The notes below the pieces were generated by a model. That model did not search any database. It had not been told where the DNA came from and worked only from the letters and a program-made list of their open reading frames with translations. A program made the translations under genes and the position numbers. This document shows, one piece after another, positions 55,530-64,000 of a stretch of 64,000 nt of DNA (within the stretch, counting starts at the first letter, position 1; each line of letters opens with the position of its first letter). This stretch comes from Cervus elaphus. Its lineage: Eukaryota > Chordata > Mammalia > Artiodactyla > Cervidae. The stretch spans positions 106,977,650 to 107,041,649 of the forward strand of contig NC_057834.1 in the NCBI RefSeq assembly GCF_910594005.1. Reading direction: 5' to 3'.

Positions 55530-56463
55530 GAGGGCTCTCATTGTACAAAGAAGGTGAGCCACAAGACTTCAGGCTAGCAGAGGGCTAAAAGGACCTTTGT
55601 TATCACCTGAAACCAGGTAGTGGTTCTAATGAGAAGGTTTCTAGTGCCAGAATCCATTCCTCATCAGTCCTTGGTGATCTGAGATGATGCAGAAACCATA
55701 TGCCCTATTTGGCTCAAGCTTCACCATATTTTCATTTTCGCCCTTGTGTCTTCCTATCTTTCAAAAATGTGTTATTTTCATCCTTGTCTTGCTCAGTTCA
55801 TGAAACTCAGTAAAAACTGATGCTTGACAAGAAGATACTACCATGGGGTCATCAAGGTGAATCTTAATATATAAGTCAAGAGTTTTAGCTAAGGTATTAG
55901 AGTAGCTAAAAATCATAATTTCCTTGAAAGTTAAAAAACTGGAAGTCTCCAAATCATCATTTATTTGAGAGAGGATTAAAAACAAAATGATGAACTGTGA
56001 TATGACTTTAGGAGGCAGCTGCATGGTGATGTTAGAGAAAGTGGCTCTGGGAAGAAATGAGGGAGAAGGTATTTTGGTGGCATGATAGCCCTTGAGATGC
56101 TCAAGGGGAGTGACCAAGTCCCAGGTGTGGACATGGGAAGTGGCTGAAGCAGATGGAAGAGAAGGTCAAGGGGAAGGAAAAGGTCAAAGGAGAAAGGGAG
56201 GTTAAGGATCTGGGAGGTAAGAGATGGTGCAAACACCAAGAAGGTGGGGTGTGGGCTTCACAGGTTCAGTGAAGATGGACAGTGGTTCTGGTCAGATGGC
56301 ATTCAAGTGCACAGAAGAGGAGACAACAGCTCAGCTTGAGGGCATGCAGTATCTGAGCTTCACCAAAGGAAAGGAGGAGGGTTTAGGAAATCATCAGGAT
56401 GCAGAAAATCCTGACTGCTGTGGAGTAAATGATGAGGGATGGTCTTAGGGGAAACACACTGAC
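55530..56463. other. Intronic sequence, nothing recognised
   Basis: Purine-rich around 56100-56230; no named repeat or exon. Confidence 0.35.
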
Positions 56464-56899
56464 TGAAACCACCCACCCTGGCCAGGCACCACAGTAACTA
56501 CTTGCGTGAATTATTTTACAACAGGAGGTCCTAGCAAGGAACCTGGAACTAACAAGCCACCACCAACCGGAAGAGTTCAGGAAAGATCAAAAGGAGACAC
56601 CACATGTCCTACTACTTCCCAGAATCCTTCTTGCTGACATTCATCTTGGCTGAGTAATGCTTGTACCACCAGGAAGGACCCTGGCCAGAGACAACCCGGA
56701 AACTAATCCCATCACCATAAAACCTAAAACTGTGAGCCACATGGCTGAGCAGTTCTCCTGGGTTCCCTATTCTGCTGCTCTCTGCCTGGGTGGCCCTTCC
56801 CAACAAAGTCTCTTGCTTTGTCAGCACGTGTGTCTCCTTGGACAATTCATTTCCGAGTGTTAGACTCCTTTTTGAGTCCTGGAAGGGGTCCTTCCTGCA
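56464..56899 (+). mobile_element. ERV solo LTR
   Basis: U5-like end with TCTCTTGCTTTGTCAGCACG, then TTCATTTCCGAGTGTTAGAC and GGAAGGGGTCCTTCCTGCA. Upstream is CTGAGCAGTTCTCCTGGGTT and a mutated poly(A) signal (CAACAAAG where AATAAAG is expected). It runs TG to CA with no adjacent viral genes. Likely a bovid ERV LTR; borders approximate and no clear flanking duplication. Confidence 0.6.
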
Positions 56900-57639
56900 A
56901 TAGTGGGGCAGTTCAAGAGCAGAACCAAGCATTTCCAGCCCACAGGTCTTCAGGTTTGTGGAAGCTATTAGTGAGTCTAGTAAGAATATGGATTAGGTAA
57001 AACTTGGGCCTCCAAAGATCATCCACAGATGTAGTGTGTTAAAAAAAAGATTAAAACATGTTGTACCCTATAAGACCAGATCCTGCTTATTGAATATGCC
57101 TGATTACCCCCAGATGTTCTTTCTTAAGCTTTTGGGGGCGGTCATGAACCCTCTTGAGAATATGATAAAGCCTACTGACCTCCCCAGAAAAAAGTCATAT
57201 ATAAAATAGTATTAAAACTAATTTTAGGAGCCCTACAAATGCCCTTACATCTGCCATGGATCATTTGGTGTCTGTGGATTCCAGGTAACCCTAGTCTACT
57301 CTAGGAGCATGAATCTGCACCTAGGAAATAAGAGTGTGGCTTTTGAATTAAAAAAAAAAAAAACCTGGGAAGGCATTCAGGCATTTTTATCTACTTTTAG
57401 AATCAAATCCACACCTAACCTTTCCATGACTCAATTCTCATTTTAAAAATGGGAATAAAACATTATATTTTTCATTTGTACCTCCATGGACTGTCTAAAA
57501 TGTTAACATGCAACAAAAAATTTTAAATGTGGTCTTAGACTTGACATATCTACCTTGCAAAGTTGCTGCTATAGACAGAGTATGTAAAGAGTGTCTAGTA
57601 CACGGAAGGCATTTAGAAATGAGAGCCATTCTGGTTATT
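56900..57639. other. Intronic sequence, weak MIR trace
   Basis: A(13) at about 57350-57363 interrupts a possible MIR (TCAATTCTCATTTTAAAAAT). Otherwise nothing recognised. Confidence 0.3.
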
Positions 57640-57745
57640 AGCTAGAGGCTAAGCACTCTGCTATGCTCTTTAACATCATTTCTAATTTTATGAAAAGAAA
57701 TCAAAAGCTGCATATTATTATCCCCATTTAGGATTTCCATAATTT
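57640..57745 (-). repeat. MIR SINE fragment
   Basis: GAGGCTAAGCACTCTGCTAT and GCATATTATTATCCCCATTT in reverse MIR order. Confidence 0.5.
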
Positions 57746-57749
57746 GCTT

Positions 57750-59044
57750 TAAGCCATGCCGTCTGCCTCAGGGGAGGGGAAGCTGCCTCCTAACATGCAT
57801 GGAGATGCCGTGCAAAATGGCTATTTCTGATATTTCTAAAACCAGAAACCTGGGGGCTCATGTGATTAGCAGGCCTGAGAGGAGAGTAACACAAAGCACA
57901 TTCTCTGGGAAAAGGCAAGAAGTGATCAGAACAAGAGGCGCTCCCTCCAGAGGGGCTGGGATGGCCTGTCTATCCTCCGTGTGGCATTGTCAGCAGGAAA
58001 TTCCCACTCAGGCTGCTGGTTAGTTACAGGGCCTTCCCTTTTGGCGACTTAGACGCCACTCTGTGAAACACTCCACCCTCCTTAAACGCCCCACCAAAGG
58101 GCTTTGTGCTAAAATGATTTTGTGCTCACCTTTCTGGAAAAAATGTTTTCACAGAGAAATTTAAATTAAAATCAGGCTGTTCCACTGGGAATGTACAGAA
58201 CCAAATGCAAATAGAGAGACTTCAAATGCAAATAGTACTTTTAAAGGGTCTATTCTGCAAAGAAAACTATGGATGAACAGGCTATGTATAAACTGGGTGT
58301 TTGACAGGTCTTTCAATTAAGCTTGGTCAGGAGAGAATTTCACATCATGAAGGGTTTTGCATAGTCTCAAATTAACTTCACTACAATATCTCTTTAATTT
58401 CATTCTGTTCTTAGAAAATGTCAACCATAGATATTGCTATGGAGAGGAATGTGCTTAACTAACTTTATAATCAATAGGTGTAAGGGCAATATTCATAGTC
58501 AGTGAACACATTTTTTGAACATCATGGGAAAATCTCTGGTATAAGAATGCTCATTAAAATGCACATTAAAATGCACAAATGAACTAAAAGATCAGAACAC
58601 CCAGATACTTTTGCAAAACAGACTGAACTCCTCACAATTCAATGGACTGCACAACATAGCCTTATTGAAAAATCTGTCTTCAATTGCCTTTCCTTTGTGG
58701 TGCTATAAAGGTCATTAAAACAATGGAGCGAATAAATATGATAGCTTTTAATATATGTACAACTATTACAAACAAAAGTGATTTGCCAAGTGTGTGGCGT
58801 TCGGAAAATGTAGTTGGCTTCCCCCGCCCCAGCCTTTCTCTACCCCTGGATGCATTATACATTCTTGGATTTCTGCTACAGTGTTCTTACCAGGAAGGGG
58901 ACTCTGTGAGACAATCCTGGCCAGATTAATGATGTTTTCTAAGATGTGTCGAATCAAAACTGTTCTCAGGAATGCTTGAAGGCTTATTTCAATCACGTGG
59001 CTTTTACAAGCTGATCCAAGAGCAATGTAGAATGGTAACATGCA
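57750..59044. other. Apparently unique intronic sequence with paired octamer motifs
   Basis: No named repeat. Two ATGCAAAT octamers at 58205-58212 and 58226-58233 are described in findings. A short tandem of ATTAAAATGCAC lies near 58553-58577. Confidence 0.4.
58205..58233. promoter_or_regulatory. Two POU octamer-like motifs 21 bp apart
   Basis: ATGCAAAT occurs twice in the same orientation, with starts 21 bases apart (two helical turns), inside the longer direct repeat CAAATGCAAATAG. The octamer is the classic POU-factor site; function here is only a possibility. Confidence 0.3.
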
Positions 59045-59235
59045 AGAGCAAAAGCCAGTGAGCAGAAGGACAGAGGTTCAGATTCTGACTCTGCCATGCA
59101 CTAGCTGTTTGACCTTGGCAAGCAGTGTTCCCTGTCTGTAAGATGAGACAAGCCCACCTACTTACAGGGTTACTCACAGTGGGTAAGGTACCCTGTTTGG
59201 TGCCTGGCACAGGCAGTGGGCATCAGTAAGAGGGA
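59045..59235 (+). repeat. MIR SINE, nearly complete
   Basis: AGGTTCAGATTCTGACTCTG, CACTAGCTGTTTGACCTTGG, CCCTGTCTGTAAGATGAGAC, GGTGCCTGGCACAGGCAGTG. Confidence 0.8.
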
Positions 59236-59464
59236 ACAGCGATGATCATCAGATGAAGGTGACCCTTGGCTCATCCTGGGTGGCCTCCTTCTTCATGTCT
59301 CCCTGTTAGCAGGGACTCAGAAGGATGAACCTCATGCAGCTCTGATATTTTCCAGGATTATTCATTTTAATGCCTGTGATTCATTCCACTGTAAGACTTT
59401 CCACACATTAACATCAGAAAATAAAAGCTCCTCAATACACTGTGTACCCAGCTTTATTTTAGAA

Positions 59465-59640
59465 AGCTGTGGGTTCAAATCCCAGTTCTGCCACTTACTA
59501 GCTGTATGAGACTGAGCAAGTTAATTAACCTCACTTAGGCTTAGATTGTAACCTTTGGAATGGGGATTATAATTCCTCCCTCATAAGGTAAAGTCATATA
59601 ATGTATGTAAAATATTCAGCCTACTACCTGGTACATAATA
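59465..59640 (+). repeat. MIR SINE, nearly complete
   Basis: GTGGGTTCAAATCCCAGTTC, CTTACTAGCTGTATGAGACT, then TGGAATGGGGATTATAATTC and CCTGGTACATAATA. Confidence 0.85.
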
Positions 59641-59644
59641 TCTC

Positions 59645-60990
59645 AAAACTATATCATTTATTATTATCATCTTTACTATGAAGCAAGATCACTAAATAAC
59701 TACCTTTACTACTGATGCATACTTCTCTTCTCCATTTTTTTCATCTTTTCATACTAGCCACTCTTGCCATTTTGAAAGATGTCAGAACTATCCTTTTTTT
59801 TGTTTTTTTACCAAGTTCCCATAAATAAAGCAGGCTGACTGGTATTATTGAACTGGACAAGCTCTTAAATCAATAAGACAGTTGCTTCAATAGTTGTTTA
59901 CAGATAAACTTGTTTTTAAACTAAAAAGCATTATTTAATTGTGTTGGCCAACTCTGCTCTTTTATTGTATGTATGTGGTACCCAGGTAAACTTAAACATA
60001 AGGAAAGTACTTTAGTTGATGATATGGATATATAGAAAATATGTATGTAATTCTATTCTTTAAACTAATGAGGATATGAAAGTGGCATGTGGAGAACAGA
60101 CTAATTGAATAGCATATAGCTATATGTATATAGCATGAATAAACAAAAGTACTTTGCTTAAGTAGGTACATTTCTGAAAAATAAATTATGACTCAGAATT
60201 CAGTGAACTGGTTTTCCTTTCCTTTAGTCCCCAACTCCCTTTCCAGAGCAGAGCAACTAAGCCTCAGTGGATTATTGTTATTTTGGAGCTCCTACCAGCT
60301 CTGAGATCCTGAAGGCCATGACTCATTCCCTTCAAATGCACTTTCTAACATGCACATACATGCAATCTTTCATATGTTATTTCAGGGTTTAGAGCCCTTC
60401 TGTAGCTCACTCACAGATCACCTCTAGAGAATGAGTCCTTAGACAGTGATGCTTGAGCTTCTAAAAACTTGTTTTCATTTCTGATTGATCTTCAGTTTAG
60501 GAGTTCATAACACTGAATTCTCCCCTTTCTCTCTGCCTAACCATCCAATGCTTTCATTTAAGCAACTAATTATAAAAACAAACATTTTCATGTTCCAAGG
60601 AAGCTGACTATTTAAAGGAACCCCAGACTGGATGCTTTTGCAAAGTGAATAATATCACATATTTTATAAATCTGGACATTCTTAACACCAGCTCTTCTTA
60701 ATGCATAAGAACATGGCGTCGGCTTGCTTGCTTCTATTTAATTGAACTTAGAAAACAAATTAGATAAATGGTAGGTAAGATGTTCTAAGATTTTAACTCC
60801 TTTTAGTTCCCAGCTATGTGAAGCTATTAGTAAAGCAGGTAAAGATCTTCAGAATTTCCTTCCAGACAAGCATCTATTTTTGGCAAGCTCCCTAAAATCT
60901 CTGTCACAACAGCATATGATGTATCCTGGGGGATATGTGGTCTCAACTTTATCAATAGACCTAAATCTCTTTAAAAATAGCATTCAAGTG
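59645..60990. other. Intronic sequence, nothing recognised
   Basis: AT-rich, about 1.3 kb directly downstream of the 75-nt exon (its donor is at 60996-60991). No named repeat. Confidence 0.35.
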
Positions 60991-60996
60991 TCTTAC

Positions 60997-61071
60997 AGCA
61001 ATGGCTTGAACTGTGGCCAGGTAGAGAATGGCAAGATCATCGAGGTCCTGAGATAGTTTCAATCCAGTGAC
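60997..61071 (-). CDS. FGGY: FGGY internal coding exon (first of three in this window)
   Basis: This 75-nt exon encodes 25 codons, starting V-T-G-L-K-L-S-Q and ending A-T-V-Q-A-I-A. It matches the part of human FGGY just before the Leu-Gly-Thr-Arg segment (human protein recalled, not searched). The protein phosphorylates D-ribulose and related ketoses using ATP in the cytosol; this piece is a helical part of the C-terminal FGGY domain. Reading the minus strand, the acceptor is a pyrimidine-rich run ending in CTATAG before GTC, and the donor is GCT followed by GTAAGA. Both ends are phase 0, so skipping the exon would keep the frame. It is invisible as a long ORF because it is so short. The gene identity is secure because the two following exons continue the same protein in register. 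The exon upstream lies outside the window. Confidence 0.9.
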
Positions 61072-61079
61072 CTATAGGG

Positions 61080-61849
61080 ATGAAGAAAAGAAAAGATGGA
61101 GCCATGGTTAGAGATAGTTCCCATGAAACACGCTCAGATGTGTTTTCTTGCCGAAGCAAGTTCATATGCAAATCCCCTTTTTGTAAGCTGAACGTGAAGC
61201 GACTACTAAATTGTTTAATCTCCAGACCTGGAAAAAGTATTCTTTCTTCCCCCAAAGAAAATGCCTTGCCTTGGATTAGAGAAAAACAAACCAAATAGTA
61301 TAAGGAGATTGTGTGTGGTTTTTCTTAGGAGATTGTGTTTGGTATTTATTAGCATGGAATGAATTAAATATCTTTCTTCTTATCTGAAAACATTATTCTT
61401 TTATTACCAACACCTATTCTCTTTGGCTTACAGAAATCAACATGTAGCACTGGCATTCTAGTAAAAGATGATATTATTCTGAGCTCTGCTACTGTCAGAA
61501 ATCAGTGGGGTATTCAGAGTAAACTAACATGTCTCCTATAAATGTTATACCTACTAGGGGATCATTTAGAATCTGTGGTTTGCAAGGGAATTCCATTAAA
61601 GTCAACCTGAACCACATGCCTTTTTATGGAGCATGTCAATTTCTTAGAGGTTCCAGGACAACAGGTTACTGGATTTGGGTAGTTTCAAGACTTGTTCATG
61701 TTCTCACTTTCATGTCTCCCGTTTGTGAAGGTCTTCTCTTGGGACATTTCTAGAGGGTGAAGACAGGTGGTTTCTTTAAGTCTAGTCCGAAGCTGGTGGG
61801 CATCAATGCCACAGTTCACTTTAGATTTTCATGACAAAATTAATTTATG
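61080..61849. other. Intronic sequence upstream of the 75-nt exon
   Basis: A 17-base near-direct repeat (AGGAGATTGTGTGTGGT at 61303-61319 and its variant at 61327-61343); otherwise nothing recognised. Confidence 0.35.
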
Positions 61850-62106
61850 TCCAGTACTCTTGCCTGGAAAAATCCCATGGACGGAGGAGCCTGGTAGGCT
61901 GCAGTCCATGGGGTCACTAAGAGTCAGACATGACTGAGCAACTTCACTTTCACTTTTCACTTCCATGCACTGGATAAGGAAATGGCAACCCACTCCAGCG
62001 TTCTTGCCTGGAGAATCCCAGGGATGGGGGAGCCTGGTGGGCTGCCGTCTATGGGGTCACACAGAGTCGGACACGACTGAAGCAACTTAGTAGCAGCAGC
62101 AGCAAT
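61850..62106 (+). repeat. Bov-A dimeric SINE
   Basis: Two Bov-A units head to tail (CTTGCCTGGAAAAATCCCAT... and CTTGCCTGGAGAATCCCAGG...), joined by CACTTTCACTTTTCACTTCC. It has the AGCAGCAGCAGC tail usual for Bov-A2. No tRNA-derived head, unlike the Bov-tA copies. Confidence 0.9.
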
Positions 62107-62109
62107 GGT

Positions 62110-62754
62110 GTATACATTCCTGAGTTCAATGAAGTGGTGACATGCAGCCGTACTAAAACAGGGGAGCCTAGTGGTCTACCCAGGTCTCTGTCCTTCAATT
62201 GCTCCAGCCCCACTTATCATTTTTTCCAGATTCCACCCCCAGCCAGGATTAAGGCGTCAGCCTTGGCTTGTTACAGGGCACAGATATCACTCCACTACCC
62301 AAACCAGAAACCTGGGAGCACTTTCCCCTGACTTTTCTCTCCCTTCTTGTATTTAATCAGTCTCCAAGTCTTGTACATTTGAGCTCCCAAATCTATTTTG
62401 AATCCATCCCCTCTCTTCATCCTGTCAGTCACCTCCTTAACCCAGGTCTTCAGCACATTCTTCCTGATTGCTGAAATAGCTCCTGATCAAATCTCCCTGT
62501 TTCAAATGGGGCTTGCTCCTCTCTACAAGGGAGCTAGTGCTTATTCTCAAAAGTAAACTGATCATGTGAAAAATTCTATCTCCATTTCCCTCATTCTGAA
62601 GCAGAAACACCTTCCCTGTCTTCTATGAGTGATTCTGCCCACGGTCAGGCCTGCTCTTTTCACCAGTGTCTCGTCTTTTCTGTCCTAACTTAACATCCTG
62701 TGTTCTGGTGGGTTTTTTTTTTTTTTTTTTTTAAATGGTACTTCTTTTAAAATG
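62110..62754. other. Intronic sequence, nothing recognised
   Basis: Ends with T(22) at about 62711-62732; C/T-rich with chance plus-strand frames; possibly L2-like at 62400-62540, but weak. Confidence 0.3.
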
Positions 62755-62962
62755 TCTTGGCTGATGGCTCAGGGGGTAAAGAATTCGCCTGCAATGCAAG
62801 AGACACAGGAGGTGTGGGTTCGATCCCTGGATCAGGAAGATTCCCTGGAGTAGGAAATGGCAACCCACTGCAGTATTCCTGCCTGGAGAATCCCACAGGA
62901 GCCTGGCAGGCTGCACTTGGTGGGATTGCAAAAAGTGAGACACGACTGAGCACATGGCACAT
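62755..62962 (+). repeat. Bov-tA SINE
   Basis: Sense Bov-tA: GGCTCAGGGGGTAAAGAATT, GGTTCGATCCCTGGATCAGG, GGAAATGGCAACCCACTGCA. ATGGACAGAG is missing between CCCAC and AGGAGCC. Confidence 0.85.
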
Positions 62963-63009
62963 GCTTATTTATTTATTTATATTTTAACTTTTTATTTATA
63001 TTTTAACTT

Positions 63010-63113
63010 TTTGGCTTCATAGCCTGTGGGATCTAGTTCCCTGACCAGGGATTGAACCCATATCCCCTGCAGTGGAAGCACAGTCTTAACCACTGGACCA
63101 CCAGGGAAGTCAC
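63010..63113 (-). repeat. CHR-2-type tRNA SINE
   Basis: AGCCTGTGGGATCTAGTTCC, TGACCAGGGATTGAACCC, CTTAACCACTGGACCACCAG in reverse, next to a 19-base tandem (TTTATATTTTAAC unit) at 62976-63012. Confidence 0.85.
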
Positions 63114-63673
63114 CCAGCTGTTCTGATTACTCATCTAAGTCTGCTAAAGTGGGTATTCCTGAATTCAGTAGAGCTACCTGCTGATAGATTTTTGGGGGTA
63201 GATTATGAAGCCACTCAATGAGAGTAATGGTGTTGATATGAACACAAAGGAGCATGGGAGGTTTGAAGGAGAAACCAGAAAGGAGCTCTTGGGGTACATA
63301 TTCTCCAGCCAAGAACTCTGAAGGAACATCTCTCAGAAAGTTCTCCAGAGGCCTAAATATGCAGTAAGGATGTTGGAAGTAGGAGAACATGAACCACACC
63401 AATACCATAGAGGTTTATGACACAGAGGAGAAAGCAGTTTGCCTCAGAGAGAATCCAGAGGTTCATGGAAGCCAGAACCTAGGTGTCCTGACAGACTCTG
63501 TGTCACTCACCACAGTGTCTCCCATGCCTGCCGCTGAGCCTGGCACACAGCAGCACTAAGTTAGCACTTGTTGGGTGTGTGGCACTTCAATGCTCCTTTT
63601 TCTTTAAGAACACCATTCTCTCTTCTAACATCCTATCCCTCTCTGTCATATACAATTATAAAAGTGAAAAAAA
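63114..63673. other. Intronic sequence, nothing recognised
   Basis: A 93-codon minus-strand open frame (63127-63408) is discussed in the rejected list; no repeat named. Confidence 0.35.
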
Positions 63674-63890
63674 AAAGTGAAAGTGTTAGTTGCTCTGTCG
63701 TGTCCGACTCTTTGGGACACCATGGACTACAGCCCACCAGGCTCCTCTGTCCGTGGAATTCTCCAGGCAAGAACACTGGAGTGGGTAGCCATTTCCTTCT
63801 CCAGGAGGTCTTCCCAATCCAGGGATCAAACCTGGGTCTCCTGCACTGCAAGAAGATTCTTTCCTGTCTGAGCCACTAGGAAAGACAGTA
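63674..63890 (-). repeat. Bov-tA SINE
   Basis: Reverse Bov-tA, full length (TTGCTCTGTCGTGTCCGACT to TCTGAGCCACTAGGAAAGAC), preceded by A(11) at 63669-63676. Confidence 0.9.
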
Positions 63891-64000
63891 TTTATTACCT
63901 CAGCCCCTCATAAATTCACAGAGGTGGAGTGGGTATATCTTCTCTACACCCCAAGAAAGAAAAACACTGGACCATCACTTAATAGTTGCTTATTCCATGC

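Larger units (their letters stand above)
53733..60996 (-). other. FGGY: FGGY intron of 7,264 bp
   Basis: Its bounds are the donor GTAAGA at its upper end and the acceptor TTTAAG at its lower end, and it interrupts the reading frame between codons (phase 0). It holds an (AT)n tract about 110 bases before the acceptor, a hAT remnant, a 0.9-kb BovB, an ERV LTR and MIR fragments. Confidence 0.9.
61072..64000 (-). other. FGGY: FGGY intron, upstream side (partial)
   Basis: This is transcribed-strand intron ahead of the 75-nt exon. It runs off the window edge. It holds a Bov-A dimer, two Bov-tA copies and one CHR-2 SINE. No exon encoding the preceding F-H-G-N-R-S-P-L segment expected from human FGGY was recognised. 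Confidence 0.75.

Noticed and set aside
63127..63408. 93-codon minus-strand ORF ending L-A-D-L-D-E, on the FGGY strand
   Set aside because: It has mixed protein-like composition, but I recognise no family. It ends at a stop immediately before a CHR-2 SINE and does not match the FGGY segment expected upstream of the 75-nt exon. Best taken as chance unless a protein search hits.
1..64000. CRISPR arrays, prokaryotic defence or mobile islands
   Set aside because: No regularly spaced short repeats, operon-like gene packing or bacterial coding structure; the composition and repeats are mammalian.

Overview
This is a window of ruminant (bovid-type) nuclear DNA. It carries BovB (RTE-type) LINEs, Bov-tA / Bov-A tRNA-derived SINEs, CHR-2-type SINEs, bovid L1 3' ends and ERV LTRs on a background of old mammalian MIR, L2, hAT and L1M copies. 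BovB together with Bov-tA points to Pecora, most likely a bovid. Cattle, sheep, goat or a relative cannot be told apart by eye.

The only host gene I can support is on the minus strand: the 3' part of FGGY, the FGGY-family carbohydrate (D-ribulose) kinase. Three short coding exons were found by translating short stretches next to splice-like sites: 60997-61071 (75 nt), 53612-53732 (121 nt) and 47415-47509 (95 nt). They join in perfect phase (0/0, 0/1, 1/0), each has GT/AG borders, and together they encode 97 contiguous codons of the C-terminal FGGY domain, including its GG-x-S-x-N nucleotide-binding segment. The earlier exons must lie beyond position 64000. The last coding exon(s), about 46 codons going by the human protein as I remember it, were not found below 47415. 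Either that intron is longer than 47.4 kb or I missed the exon.

Layout: 61072-64000 is upstream intron (Bov-A dimer, Bov-tA, CHR-2). 53733-60996 is an intron with a 0.9-kb BovB, an ERV LTR and an (AT)n tract close to the acceptor. 47510-53611 is an intron with MIR, L2 and a (AC)n tract that reads (GU)n in the transcript. 1-47414 is the start (in transcript order) of a very long intron, packed with repeats. These include a 2.5-kb BovB inside an ERV LTR, a MIR split by a hAT transposon and an L1, and several SINE/LINE insertions with readable target-site duplications (TSDs).

There is no sign of an operon, CRISPR array, prokaryotic system or structural RNA gene. The window behaves as ordinary mammalian intron with three hidden exons. 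The most informative content is the exon structure, the insertion chronology and possible intronic splicing elements. Repeat family names come from remembered consensus sequences, not from a database search, and most repeat borders are good only to about 10-20 bases.
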